Origin: DASYKS01 sp035995205
GTDB lineage: Bacteria > Acidobacteriota > Thermoanaerobaculia > Multivoradales > UBA5704
Assembly: GCA_035995205.1 (NCBI GenBank)
Contig: DASYKS010000037.1
Coordinates: forward strand, 1-64,000
DNA length: 64,000 nucleotides
Direction of reading: 5' to 3'
The translations under genes and the position numbers were made by a program. Under the pieces are notes generated by a model. It was not told where the DNA came from, made no database searches, and saw only the letters and a list, made by a program, of their open reading frames with translations. Every line of letters begins with the position of its first letter. The first letter of the stretch is position 1. Positions 25,586 through 34,977 of the stretch are shown in pieces.

Positions 25586-28500
25586 TCAGGTAGGGCCTCC
25601 ATGTCCTTCCAATCCGGCCCAGTCGCCTTGAAGCACGAAGCCGCTCCAGTAAAAAGGCGAGCGCCACCGCGGCTCGGCGCGCACCGCGAGCTGCGCCTTC
25701 CGGAGCGCGGCGCCCGGCGCGAGCCCCTCGGCCAGGAGCCCCCGATACAAGCGCGACATCAGCTCCGCCGTGGCGCGGTCCTCGACCCGCCAGAGGCTCG
25801 CGAGCACCTGCCGGGCGCCGCCGTAAAGGAAGCCCCGAGTGAGGCCGACCAGCCCCTCGCCGCGTACTTTCTGTCCGAGCGCCGTCTCGCAGCCCGAGAG
25901 CACGACGAGGTCCGCCCCGAGCCGCAGGTTGTAGACGTCGCGCAGGCCGAGGAATCCCTCTTGCGGCGCGCCTCCCTCGCTCACCCGAGACAGCATCAGC
26001 CCGGATAGCGCGGGAGTCGCCGCGTCGATCACGCCGTGGGTCGCGAAGTGGACGATCCGGTAGCCGGCGATCTCGGGCGACAGCGCGGTCGCCCGGCTGG
26101 CCTGAAAGTCGAGGGCAACGAGCGAACGGTCGCGCGGAGTGGTTGCGGCGATCGCGGCGATCGCCTCCGCCTCGCGCCGGGTCCAGGGAAGCCGCGCGAA
26201 TTCGTCCGAGCCCGCCGAAGAGCGACGGCTTGAAGAGGTATGACGCGCCTCCGGGCTCCGTCGCACGCGCGGATCCTCGGGATTGAACACCGGGTCGGCG
26301 AACACCGCGACCGTTCCCGGCGCGGACTCTCTGGAGCCTAGCCGGCGCGCCAGGACGACGGAGGAGGCCGAGAGCGCATCGACCACCTCGTGGCGGGCGA
26401 GCAGAGGGATCGACAAGCCGCGTTCATCCGTAGCGCCCGCGTCGGGGATGGGCAGCGCCGCGAACGGTACGTACTGCAATTCGCCGTCGAGCACCACGAC
26501 CAGCCGGCGCTCGCCGAGCCGCGCAGCGACCGGGCCGAGCAGCATCGAGGAGAGGCGCTTCGCGGCGCGGTCGAGATCCCAGCCGTCCGCCCCGAGCACC
26601 GACAGCCGCTCATAGACCGCGCGGGCCGCCGCCTCGACCCCGGCGCGCGGCGGAAGCTCGAACCCTGCGACCGTTTCCGCGTCGACCGCGAAGAGAAAGC
26701 TGCGCTCCTCGCCGAGCGAGACTTCGAGCAGCAGGCTGCCGTCGGAAAGAAGCGCTTGGACCTCGGCGGCGGAGGCCGGCTTCGGCCGGGTGAGCGCCGC
26801 GTAGCGCGGGCTTTTCGCGCGGATCTCGCCGTCGAGAGCGGCCAGCTCGGCGAGCGCCGCGCGCACCTCGGCTTCCGCCGCGCGGCGGCGCTCCTCTCCC
26901 GCCGGTCGGCTTTGCAGCTCGGCCCGACGGCCGGCCTTGGCGTTTAAGCGCACGAGCAGGTCGCGCTCCCGCTCGCGTAGCGCCGGATCAATCCCCTCCC
27001 GAACGTCGGCGCGCGCCTCCTGGAGCAGGTCGAGGAGCGAACGGGCGCGGCAGCGCTCGGCGATTTCGAGCGCCGCGCCGGGCTCGCGCGCCGCCATCGC
27101 GAGGTCGATCGCCATTTCGAACGCGGCGCGCTGCGCCGCGAGGTACGAGGCGCGCAGGTCCGGATCGCTCTCGCTCGCGCGCAGCGTCTCGATCAGGCCG
27201 AGCGCCTCGTCGAGCCGCCCGCGCGCCGAAACCAGCCGGCCGAGCGTCCGCTCCGCGCGGGCGAGCCCGACCAGCGCTTCGATGATGCGCGCCGGGGACT
27301 CAATCGCCCGAGCGAGGCCGAGAGACGCTTCGAACGACCGGCTCGCCGGCTCCGCCCGCCCGAGCGCGAGCTGCGCCGCGCCGAGCAGTTGGTGTACCGC
27401 GGCCTCGTCGATCCGGTCCTCGATCTGCCGCGCGAGATCGAGCGCGGGGCCAAGCTCGACAAGCGCCCCTTCCGCGTCGCCCGCCACGAGGCTCGCCTTG
27501 CCGGCGAGCAGGCGCGCGAGCATCTCGCCGCGCCGGTCGGACGAGGCGGCTGCCGCCGCGGCGGACCGGCGGCCGAGATCGAGCGCCCGCGCCACCTCGC
27601 CGGACCGAAGCCGCGCGTAGCCCACGGAGACCTCCGCCGCCGCGGCGCCCTTCGCGTCGCCCGCCGCGCGCCGGATCGAAAGCGACCCTTCCAAGTCTTC
27701 GAGCGCGCGCGGGAGGTCGCCGAGCCCGTAGTAGGCGGCGCCCCGGTTGCGCAGCACGGCAGCCTCCCAGAGCCGGTCGCCCGAGGCCCGGAACAGCGCG
27801 AGCGCCGGGGTGTAGGCGTCGAGCGCCCGGCCATAGTCGCCGAGGTCGTTGTACAGCGCGCCCAGGTTGTTGAGCGTCCGCGCCTCGCCGCGCCGGTCGC
27901 CGAGAACGCGCCAGAGCGCGAGCACCTCTCGGTCCGCCGCGAGCGCCGCCTCGGGCTCCCCGAGGCCGTGGTAGACCGCCGCCAGGTTGTGGAGCACGTT
28001 CGCCTTCCACGAGCCCGTCTCCCCCGCCGCCGCGAACGCGTCGAGCGCCTGCCGGTAGACCGTGAGCGCCTCGCGCAGGCTGCCCCCCGAGTGGAGCGCG
28101 AACCCCAGGTTGTTGAGCGCCTTGGCCTGCTCGTAGGTCCGGCCGAGGCGGCGTTCGAGATCGAGCGCCCGGCGCTGCGCCTCCGCAGCCCCCGAGGGTT
28201 CGCCCACCGCCGTGCGCGCTAGGCCCAAACCGCTCCAGGCCGCCGCCTGCCCCCCTTCGTCCGCGAGCGCGGAGAAGTGGCCCAGCGCCTCGCTATAACG
28301 GTCGAGCGCGGCCTTCGGCTCGCCGAGCGCGAGCGCGATCCCGCCCCGCGCGAGGAGAGAGCGCGCCTCCTCGGTGCCGCGCCCAAACGAGCGCCAGAGC
28401 CCCTCCGCCTGCTCATAGAGCGCGGCGGCCTTCCGCTTGTCCTCCGCGCCCTCCCCACGGTTCGCGGCGCCCGCTTCGGTGAGCAGGCGCTCCGCCTCCA

Positions 28501-28951
28501 AGCGCCCCCGCTCCGCCTCACTTTCCTCGCCGATCTCTTCAAGGCGGATCGCGTAGTTCCCCGGCGCCGCGCCGGGGCTGGGGCTGAGCACCCGGATCTC
28601 CACCGCGCCAGCCATCTCCGGCGGCAGCAGCAGGGATTCCGGACCCTCGCTGTCGAGCGGCCCGTCCACCGCGAGTGAGGTTTCCCCCCCACGAACCGCT
28701 TCGACCGCAATGTCGATCCCGCGCTGCTCGACCGTGACCAGGAGTCGCGCCCCGGGCGGTACTTCCACGCGGTAGGCGTGCGCCTCGCCCCCCGCTAGCC
28801 GCCGCTCGATCGCCTCCCCCGTCCGAAGCTCCCGCGGCGCGGCCGATTCCTCCGGGGCCGCCGCGCCCGCGCAAAGCGCCACCGCGCCGAGCGCGAGCCC
28901 ACGGAACCACCGCACGGTCCGCCACCGGCCGCGAAGCTCGCCAAAACCCAT
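25586..28951 (-). CDS. Exported TPR-CHAT protease-like protein
   Basis: The 1121-residue protein opens with a signal-peptide-like helix (WFRGLALGAVALCAGAAAP). Next comes a beta-sandwich resembling a bacterial pre-peptidase C-terminal domain (AHAYRVEVPPGARLLVTVEQ), then at least eight TPR units (for example KALNNLGFALHSGGSLREAL and RTLNNLGALYNDLGDYGRAL). A C-terminal CHAT domain has His972 in VHFATHGVID and Cys1021 in VVLSGCETALG, and ends FYWSGFVLQGD. ATG 28951 has GGAG six bases upstream; ATG 28957 is an alternative. It heads a four-gene, same-strand unit ending in a sigma/anti-sigma pair. Confidence 0.85.
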   Translation of the reverse strand: MGFGELRGRWRTVRWFRGLALGAVALCAGAAAPEESAAPRELRTGEAIERRLAGGEAHAYRVEVPPGARLLVTVEQRGIDIAVEAVRGGETSLAVDGPLDSEGPESLLLPPEMAGAVEIRVLSPSPGAAPGNYAIRLEEIGEESEAERGRLEAERLLTEAGAANRGEGAEDKRKAAALYEQAEGLWRSFGRGTEEARSLLARGGIALALGEPKAALDRYSEALGHFSALADEGGQAAAWSGLGLARTAVGEPSGAAEAQRRALDLERRLGRTYEQAKALNNLGFALHSGGSLREALTVYRQALDAFAAAGETGSWKANVLHNLAAVYHGLGEPEAALAADREVLALWRVLGDRRGEARTLNNLGALYNDLGDYGRALDAYTPALALFRASGDRLWEAAVLRNRGAAYYGLGDLPRALEDLEGSLSIRRAAGDAKGAAAAEVSVGYARLRSGEVARALDLGRRSAAAAAASSDRRGEMLARLLAGKASLVAGDAEGALVELGPALDLARQIEDRIDEAAVHQLLGAAQLALGRAEPASRSFEASLGLARAIESPARIIEALVGLARAERTLGRLVSARGRLDEALGLIETLRASESDPDLRASYLAAQRAAFEMAIDLAMAAREPGAALEIAERCRARSLLDLLQEARADVREGIDPALRERERDLLVRLNAKAGRRAELQSRPAGEERRRAAEAEVRAALAELAALDGEIRAKSPRYAALTRPKPASAAEVQALLSDGSLLLEVSLGEERSFLFAVDAETVAGFELPPRAGVEAAARAVYERLSVLGADGWDLDRAAKRLSSMLLGPVAARLGERRLVVVLDGELQYVPFAALPIPDAGATDERGLSIPLLARHEVVDALSASSVVLARRLGSRESAPGTVAVFADPVFNPEDPRVRRSPEARHTSSSRRSSAGSDEFARLPWTRREAEAIAAIAATTPRDRSLVALDFQASRATALSPEIAGYRIVHFATHGVIDAATPALSGLMLSRVSEGGAPQEGFLGLRDVYNLRLGADLVVLSGCETALGQKVRGEGLVGLTRGFLYGGARQVLASLWRVEDRATAELMSRLYRGLLAEGLAPGAALRKAQLAVRAEPRWRSPFYWSGFVLQGDWAGLEGHGGPT

Positions 28952-29165
28952 CGTCATCTCCAGGATCGCCCGAGGATACCGCACCGTGGCGATCGGCAGG
29001 CACGGGGGCGTTGCACAGGATTTTTTCGGGGGTGAGATGAAACCGCGCGACGGGCAACTTCCGCAGTGCAACCCGAAACCACGGCCCGGCGAAACGGTTC
29101 GACGGGCCGATTTATTGAACCGTTCTGGGGGCCGCCCGCGCGCGCCTCGCCAGGAGAACTTCGCC

Positions 29166-30168
29166 ATGCGTTCCAACATTCGATCCGCAATCCGATCCGA
29201 CCTCCGCCGATGGTTCTACCTCGCTCTTCTGCTCGCCATCTTCCCCGTAACCTCCGATGTCCGGAGCGCCTCGGCCCAGGGAGTCGTCATCACGCCAAGG
29301 CCGCCGATGGACCGGGCGGTCCGCATCCGTACCAAGCTCGCTCTCAACAAGGTCGTCGGGATCTCGCAGGCGCGGATGGACAACGGGGCTCCCACCCACC
29401 TGTGGGACTATCTGGCCGTGCCGGACGAGGAGTGGGTGATCTTGGTGGACGGCCCCTACTACCGGATCCAGGCGGTCCACAGCCAGAAGTGCCTCGACCT
29501 AGTTGAACGGCACGGCCGCGGACGGCGGCCGGATCCAGCAGTGGGACTGCTACGGCAACGCCAGCCAAAGATGGGCGATCGAGCCGCAGAACGACGGCTG
29601 GGTGATCCGCTCGAGCGTCTCCAACAAATGCCTGGAAGTGGCGGGGTCGGGCACCGCGAACGGAACGGTCGTCTACCAAATGGCCTGCAGCGGCGCCAAC
29701 AACCAGCGCTGGCAGTTGGACGACGTGGTGCTGCCGCCGCTCGGATGGGACCTCCTGATCCGCAACGTCCAGTCGTCGTGGAAGGCGCTCTGCATCTACG
29801 GCGCGCTCCCCGACAACGGCGCCAGGACCCACATGTGGGAATACCTCGGTCTCCCCGACCAGAAGTGGCGGATCGAGGACGCCGGCCAGGGCTACTACCG
29901 GCTGAAGGTGCAGCACACCCAGAAGTGCCTCGACCTCTCGAACGGCTCGACCGTGCCGGGCGCCCAGGTGCAGCAGTGGGACTGCCAGGCAAACAACATC
30001 AACCAGCTGTGGCGCGTCGAGAAGGTGAACGACTACTGGCGGCTACGCCCCAAGGCCGCGGGCAACTGCCTCTCCGTCGCCACCTCGAGCATCCAGAACG
30101 GAACGATCGCCTCGTCGTGGCCGTGCAGCTGGACCAACGACCAGTACTGGTACATCGACTACTTGTAG
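29166..30168 (+). pseudogene. Secreted ricin-type beta-trefoil lectin, interrupted by a frameshift
   Basis: ATG 29166 begins a signal peptide (WFYLALLLAIFPVTSDVRS). The product then shows ricin-B-like repeats: QKCLDL, GRIQQWDCYGNASQRWAI, NKCLEVAGSGTANGTVVYQ, then a second trefoil with QKCLDLSNGSTVPGAQVQQW and NCLSVATSS. The reading frame breaks at about 29502: codons up to CTC GAC CTA are in one frame, and TTG AAC GGC onward in the next, an extra base judging by the internal repeat LDLSNGS. If this is a sequencing error the gene encodes a two-domain secreted carbohydrate-binding protein of about 333 residues; if real, only the first third is made. Confidence 0.75.
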
Positions 30169-30186
30169 TCGTCGGCTGACTCGAAA

Positions 30187-30214
30187 GGGCGGCGCTCCCG
30201 CGCCGCCCCTTTTT
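30187..30214 (+). terminator. Rho-independent terminator after the lectin gene
   Basis: GGGCGGCGC (30187-30195) and GCGCCGCCC (30200-30208) form a perfect nine-base stem with a TCCC loop, followed by CTTTTTC. It begins 19 bases after the lectin stop codon. Confidence 0.85.
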
Positions 30215-30229
30215 CTTAGGACAACCTCC

Positions 30230-30439
30230 TTACGCCGCCTTACCAGTCTCTGACCGGGCTGTCTGTGGAGCGCGCCGCACCGAGATCCTTCCAGCGGCCA
30301 CCTCGCTCGCTCGCAGCTGCTCACACAAGGCATGGAGATCCCCTCCGACGGCTGCAACGATTCGTTCGCGCGCAGCACGGACCTCGGCAACGATCGGATC
30401 AACCCATGGGACCTGCGAATCTTCAAGGGGTATCGACAT
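30230..30439 (-). CDS. Small antitoxin-like protein
   Basis: ATG 30439 follows GAGAGGAG and gives a 69-residue, mostly helical protein (VDPIVAEVRAARERIVAAVG, then HALCEQLRASEVAAGRIS). Its start overlaps the last codons of the PIN toxin gene, so the two are translationally linked, here in toxin-first order. A fragment of a close relative is at 6476-6582. No DNA-binding motif is obvious; the antitoxin role is inferred from the pairing. Confidence 0.55.
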   Translation of the reverse strand: MSIPLEDSQVPWVDPIVAEVRAARERIVAAVGGDLHALCEQLRASEVAAGRISVRRAPQTARSETGKAA

Positions 30440-30919
30440 ACGGGGACTCCTCTCCCATGAGTTCGTCGGGTGTACACAGAATGGGCGCCTCGTAACCAAC
30501 CACGCGGCACGCGGCCTCTACGAGCGGGCGCTTTTCCGCATTGGCGATATGCGCCGAATTCCAGGTCAGGAGGTACGACACGCCCTGAGTGGCCGCGATT
30601 GCGATATGCAACGCATCCGCGCGAGCCCCCGAGGGCAGGGCGGCATCCCTCAACAGCGCAAGAGCGAGCATCTCCGCCTCTGGACTGGTCTCGAGCGAAC
30701 GCAGCATCGCCAGAAAGTCCGCCCGACGAGCAGCAGCGACGGGATCGCCGTTGGCGCACTCCAGGTGTACAAGCTCCGAAACCACGACCTCGAAAGAGCT
30801 GCGGCGTCGGCGCCACCATTCATGCGTAAGCTGCTGTCGCCCCGCCACGATCACATCCCGGGAAGGCCGAGCGGCGAGGTACTGATGACCGACGTCTCCA
30901 AATATACGAGAGCAGCCAT
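30423..30919 (-). pseudogene. PIN-domain toxin with a one-base frameshift
   Basis: ATG 30919, with GGAG ten bases upstream, starts AALVYLETSVIS, a typical PIN first strand with the catalytic acid. The continuation YLAARPSRDVIVAGRQQ lies in another frame beginning at about 30882; restoring one T would give an unbroken PIN protein. The rest is complete: SSFEVVVSELVHLE, ADALHIAIAATQGVSYLLTW and the conserved NSAHIANAE ending. As written the gene would end in a short wrong-frame tail. It overlaps the antitoxin-like gene by 17 bases. Confidence 0.78.
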
Positions 30920-31037
30920 AGTCAAAGTGTACTCCAGGTGCAGCGAGGGGACCGCCCAGCTCGAACAAGCTCAAACACCTCCCGTAACCTTTCGGCCGCC
31001 GCCGCGTAGTTGGGGGTGGCACCCTCACGGCCTTGAT

Positions 31038-31052
31038 TTCTACTTTGTAGAA
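31038..31052. promoter_or_regulatory. Dyad operator candidate upstream of the ADOP permease
   Basis: TTCTACTTTGTAGAA is a perfect palindrome with a three-base centre, 31 bases before ATG 31083. It overlaps TAGAAT, a plausible -10 box. The CTAC...GTAG form resembles operators of winged-helix repressors (BlaI/PadR type). The PadR gene downstream of the permease is the obvious candidate to bind it, but this is inference. Confidence 0.4.
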
Positions 31053-31082
31053 TCCTAGCTTGCCGGGCCACCCGACGAAACG

Positions 31083-33740
31083 ATGAAACCCGCTCCCGAA
31101 GACGACGCCCGCGCCCGGCGGCTCCCTCGATTGGCCGCGGCTCTGTTCCGGTCGTTCGTTCCGTTCGCGGAGCGGGACGAGGTGCTTGCCGACCTTGCGG
31201 CGGAGCACGCCGAGCGGGCGGCGACCGGAGGCCGGTGGGCCGCTAGGGTTTGGCTCTGGCGGCAGCTTTTGGGGTCGGTGCCTGCACTCGTCCGTCGCAG
31301 CTGGTGGCGGGGTTGGACGGGATTCGAGCCACGCGCAAGCCGCATGCAACCTGGAGGTTCTGTCATGGAAAGTTGGATCGTGGATCTGCGCTACTCCGTC
31401 CGGCGGCTCGCGAGCCGGCCCGCTTACCTGGTGCTCGCCGTCCTCACGCTCGCTCTCGGTGCAGGAGGGTCGGCGGCGATCTTCAGCGTCGTCCGCACGC
31501 TGCTGCTCGAACCGCTCCCGGTCGCCCGCGAGGCGGAGGTGGGAGTGCTCTGGAACCCGTGGGATTGGACGGAAGAGGAGTTCCTCTACCTTCGTCCGCA
31601 CTTCCCGGGCTTCGCGCGGATGGCCGCGATGACGATCCAGGATTCGACCTTGGAGCTCCCCGCCCAGCCGTTGCGGATGGTTCACGGCACCCTCGCTTCG
31701 GCCGAGCTGTTCGACGTGCTCGGCGCGGCGCCGCTCCTCGGGCGCACGTTCCGGGCGGGAGACGACTTGGCGGGTGCCGAGCCGGTCGCGGTGCTTTCCC
31801 ACGGATTGTGGCAGGAGCTCGGCGGGGACGCCTCGATCCTCGGCCGCCGGCTTCGGATCGGAGGCATCCCGCGGACCGTGGTCGGTGTCATGCCGCGCGG
31901 CTTCTGGTTCCCCAGTCCCTCGATTCGGATCTGGACGGCGGCTCCCCTCAGCAGCACGAACCAGTCGGGCAACTACACCTTGGTCGGGCGGATCGCGAAG
32001 GGCGAGGGGGTCGACCACATGGAAGGTCCGCTCCACGCCCTCGCCAAGACGCTCGGCGCGCGGTTCAAGTACCCGACGGATTGGGACAAGACCAAATCCC
32101 CCGCCATCACGCCGCTGCGCGAATTCCTGGTCGGCAAGCTCCGCCCGAGCCTTGTGGCGACCTCGGCCGCGATGGCTCTTATTCTGTTGATGGCCTGCGT
32201 CAACGTGGCGGCTCTGATGCTCGGCCAAGTCGGCCGCCGAAGCACGGAGCTTTCGGTGCGAACGGCGCTCGGGGCCGGGCGGCAGCGGCTGCTTCAGCAG
32301 CTCGTCATCGAATCCCTGCTGATCGGGGCGCTCGCCGGGGCCGCCGGTGCGCTGATCGCCGTGGCGGGGTTCCAAGTTCTGGTGGGATCGCTGCCGCTCG
32401 GGGAGCTGGCCGAGACGGCCCGGCTCGACTGGACGCTGTTCTGGGCGGCGATCGGGGTCGCGTTGATCGCGGCGGCGGCCATCGCCGTTGTCCCGGGCGT
32501 CGCACTCTGGCGGGGGAACCTCCAGGGCTCGATCGCGACGTCGCGAACCGGTGGACTATCCGGCCGCGGCGGGCGCCTCGACGGTGGACTGGTCGTCGCC
32601 CAGATCGCCCTCGCGGTGCTGCTCGCGGCGGGCGCGGGGCTCCTCCTGCGAAGCGTCGCGGTGCTTCGCGCCATCGACCCCGGCCTGCACGTGGACCGCG
32701 TGGCCGTGCTCGACGCGGCGATGCCGACCGAGCTCTCCTCGGACCAGCGGCGCCAGGTGGTGCTCGGCCTCCTACCGGCGCTTGAGAAGCTGCCCGGCGT
32801 CCGCGCGGCCGCCGCGACCCAGAAGCTGCCGTTGCGCGGGCCGGGCGACTCCTGGGGCATTGCGATCGAGGGCAAGCCGGATCTCGCCGACAGCACCACC
32901 TACTTCCGCATCGTCACTGCCGACTACTTCCAGGCCCTCGGCATGCCGATCCGCCGCGGGCGTGGGCTGCTCGCCACCGACCGCGCCGGGACGGAGCGCG
33001 TGGTGGTGATCAACGAGGCGCTGGTGGCAAAGTATTTCGCGGGGGAAGACCCGCTCGGCCGAATCCTTCACACCGGGTTCGACGAGCGAGGCGAACGGAT
33101 CGTCGGCGTGGTCGGCAACGTTCCCGAGGCGAACCTGTCCGGCCCGCCCGTCCCCGCGCGGTACATGCTGTACGAGCAGGTGCCGTACGCCTCCTACCAG
33201 GTTTCGTTCGTGCTCTCGGCGGAGAGCGCCGGGGAGGTTCCGCGGCTGCTCCAGGCCGGCCGAAGCACGATCGAGCGGGAAGGCCGGCGGATCGCGCTCC
33301 AGCGCACGGTGACTTTTAGCTCGATCTTCGAAGAAGCGATCGGCGCGCCGCGGCAGATCGCCGTCCTGCTCTCTCTTCTCGCCGGCCTCGCCTTGGTGCT
33401 GGGCGCCGTGGGGGTCTACGGCATGATCTCCCACTTCGTCTCTCGCCGGACGCGGGAGTACGGCATCCGTATCGCCCTCGGCCTCAAGCCGGCGCGCGTG
33501 GTGTCCCAGGTGATGGGCCGGGGGCTCCGGCTGGTGGCCCTGGGAAGCGCCGCGGGCATCGTGGCGGCGCTGCTCTCGACCCGGCTTTTGGCCTCCCTGC
33601 TCTACGGCGTCGGAGCGACCGACCCGCGGGCGCTCGCGGGTGCGGTTCTCGCGCTGCTCGGGGTCGGAGCGCTCGCCGCTTTCGTCCCCGCCCGCCGCGC
33701 GAGCCGTACCGATCCGGCGTCCGTGTTGCGCCAGGAATAG
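31083..33740 (+). CDS. ADOP-type MacB-like ABC transporter permease
   Basis: The 885-residue protein has a short N-terminal prefix domain (residues 1-95, with AERDEVLADLAAEHAERAATGG). Two copies of the MacB/FtsX permease unit follow, each with a periplasmic domain (LGAAPLLGRTFRAGDD; LGMPIRRGRGLLATDR) and helices near residues 110-135, 355-380, 405-425, 445-470, 500-525, 760-785, 810-840 and 855-875. This single-chain duplicated architecture is characteristic of the orphan permeases abundant in Acidobacteria, which lack an adjacent ATPase; none is found here. The PadR gene begins six bases downstream. The transported substrate is unknown. Confidence 0.92.
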   Translation: MKPAPEDDARARRLPRLAAALFRSFVPFAERDEVLADLAAEHAERAATGGRWAARVWLWRQLLGSVPALVRRSWWRGWTGFEPRASRMQPGGSVMESWIVDLRYSVRRLASRPAYLVLAVLTLALGAGGSAAIFSVVRTLLLEPLPVAREAEVGVLWNPWDWTEEEFLYLRPHFPGFARMAAMTIQDSTLELPAQPLRMVHGTLASAELFDVLGAAPLLGRTFRAGDDLAGAEPVAVLSHGLWQELGGDASILGRRLRIGGIPRTVVGVMPRGFWFPSPSIRIWTAAPLSSTNQSGNYTLVGRIAKGEGVDHMEGPLHALAKTLGARFKYPTDWDKTKSPAITPLREFLVGKLRPSLVATSAAMALILLMACVNVAALMLGQVGRRSTELSVRTALGAGRQRLLQQLVIESLLIGALAGAAGALIAVAGFQVLVGSLPLGELAETARLDWTLFWAAIGVALIAAAAIAVVPGVALWRGNLQGSIATSRTGGLSGRGGRLDGGLVVAQIALAVLLAAGAGLLLRSVAVLRAIDPGLHVDRVAVLDAAMPTELSSDQRRQVVLGLLPALEKLPGVRAAAATQKLPLRGPGDSWGIAIEGKPDLADSTTYFRIVTADYFQALGMPIRRGRGLLATDRAGTERVVVINEALVAKYFAGEDPLGRILHTGFDERGERIVGVVGNVPEANLSGPPVPARYMLYEQVPYASYQVSFVLSAESAGEVPRLLQAGRSTIEREGRRIALQRTVTFSSIFEEAIGAPRQIAVLLSLLAGLALVLGAVGVYGMISHFVSRRTREYGIRIALGLKPARVVSQVMGRGLRLVALGSAAGIVAALLSTRLLASLLYGVGATDPRALAGAVLALLGVGALAAFVPARRASRTDPASVLRQE

Positions 33741-33746
33741 CTGCCC

Positions 33747-34094
33747 ATGAAACCCATCAAAGCCGCCGACCTCGCCCCGATCGGAAGCTTCGAAGAGCAG
33801 GTGATGCTCGCCGTCCTGCGCACCGCTCCGGAGGCCTACGGCATGAACGTGCGTCGCGAGCTGGAGAAGGTGGCCCGCCGGGACGTGACCATCGGCTCGG
33901 TCTACGCCACCCTGGATCGCCTGGAGGCCAAGGGTCTCGTCGCCTCGGAGCGCGCCGCTTCCTCAGACGACGCGGGCTCGCGCCGCATCTTTTCGGTCAC
34001 TCCCCTTGGCGCTCTGGCCCTGGCCGAGACCCGGGCGATGCGCGAACGGCTGTGGGAAGGCGTTGAGTTGCGGGTTCTCCTGGGGAGCACGTAG
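33747..34094 (+). CDS. PadR-family transcriptional regulator
   Basis: The 115-residue protein matches the PadR winged helix: SFEEQVMLAVLRTAPEAYG, a recognition region around RRDVTIGSVYATLDRLEAKGLV, and a wing at SRRIFSVTPLGALALAE. It begins six bases after the permease stop, the usual pairing for ADOP permeases in this phylum. It probably represses the permease gene. Confidence 0.9.
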   Translation: MKPIKAADLAPIGSFEEQVMLAVLRTAPEAYGMNVRRELEKVARRDVTIGSVYATLDRLEAKGLVASERAASSDDAGSRRIFSVTPLGALALAETRAMRERLWEGVELRVLLGST

Positions 34095-34115
34095 CGCTCG
34101 AACGACAGAGCCCGT

Positions 34116-34481
34116 CTACGACTCCGTTGACGTGCTCTGTCCGATCCATAGGCGATTGCCGTCCGGATCGCTGATCCGAAACTCGGTGAGGCCGTAGAAG
34201 GTGACGGTCAGTTCCGGCACGGCCAAGCCGTTCTTTCGAACCTGGCTGTGATACTCGGCGACGTCCTCGGGATACAGGTAGAGGATCGAATCCCGATGCG
34301 CAACCGGGTGCGAGTTGATCGATTGGTCGACCATCAACCGGCACTCGTCGAAGCGAAGCATCGCCCAGCCCCAATCGTCGATTCTCTTCTCGACCTCAAA
34401 ACCCAACATCCCGCAGTAAAAGCTCACGCTGGCCGGCATGCTCGCAACCGGCAGCATAGGTATCAGTCGGTTCATCTTCAT
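34116..34481 (-). CDS. VOC family protein (glyoxalase/bleomycin-resistance fold)
   Basis: The 121-residue product has the two-module VOC pattern: MLPVASMPASVSFYCGMLGF at the start, WAMLRFDECRLMVDQS in the first module, and ITDPDGN-like FRISDPDGNRLWIG at the end. Such proteins bind a metal and act as lyases, dioxygenases or antibiotic-binding proteins; the specific role is not clear. ATG 34481 is used although its ribosome site is weak. It converges on the PadR gene, 21 bases away. Confidence 0.82.
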   Translation of the reverse strand: MKMNRLIPMLPVASMPASVSFYCGMLGFEVEKRIDDWGWAMLRFDECRLMVDQSINSHPVAHRDSILYLYPEDVAEYHSQVRKNGLAVPELTVTFYGLTEFRISDPDGNRLWIGQSTSTES

Positions 34482-34836
34482 CGTTTTCACCGTTCCAAAC
34501 AAGCGCCCGAGGATACCGCACGCCAAGGGGCATCGAGCCGGAAACCGCGGCGATTCAATCGCTCGCTTCCCCCGCCCCGAGCGCACCGGCGAAGTGTGCG
34601 GGCGCAGCAGGCGTCGGCCCTGCTCGCGCAGGGAGACGCCCGCCCCTCCGACGATTTGGACGCGGGCTTCGAGACCCGCTTCAGAGAGTGCCGCCGGTCC
34701 CGCCCACCGAGCTGCAGTAAGCTTCCCCCTGGCCCTGGTGGTTTCTGGCGCCGTAGTGTGCGGGCGCTTCCCGTTCCGGAATTGGCTACGGGCGCCTTTC
34801 TCCGGATCGGAACTTCCCAGAGCAGCTCTCTGCCGA

Positions 34837-34977
34837 TCAAGAGTCCGGTGAAAAAGTAGAACCCAGGTACGAGAATTTATCTCCGCTTTTCTCCGACAGA
34901 TCGTGCGCGAGGCGCAGCAGATTGGGAGAGGCGCCGCCAAAAGCAGCGGCCAATGCGATGGTGGCCTTCGCGTTCAT
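34837..34977 (-). pseudogene. Short remnant of a small exported or membrane protein
   Basis: ATG 34977 starts directly after the stop of a beta-barrel fragment and gives 46 residues (NAKATIALAAAFGGASPNLL, ending STFSPDS). A further membrane-like stretch (FTGLLIG) follows in another frame, suggesting a frameshifted longer gene extending left towards 34500. No intact product is evident in 34482-34836. Confidence 0.35.

Noticed and set aside
23522..28957. Type III-E CRISPR (Craspase) locus
   Set aside because: Only the TPR-CHAT and sigma parts are similar. There is no Cas7-11, no array and no Csx30-like sequence.
29166..30919. Programmed frameshifting in the lectin and PIN genes
   Set aside because: No slippery heptamer or downstream stem is visible at 29502 or 30882, so mutation or sequencing error is more likely.
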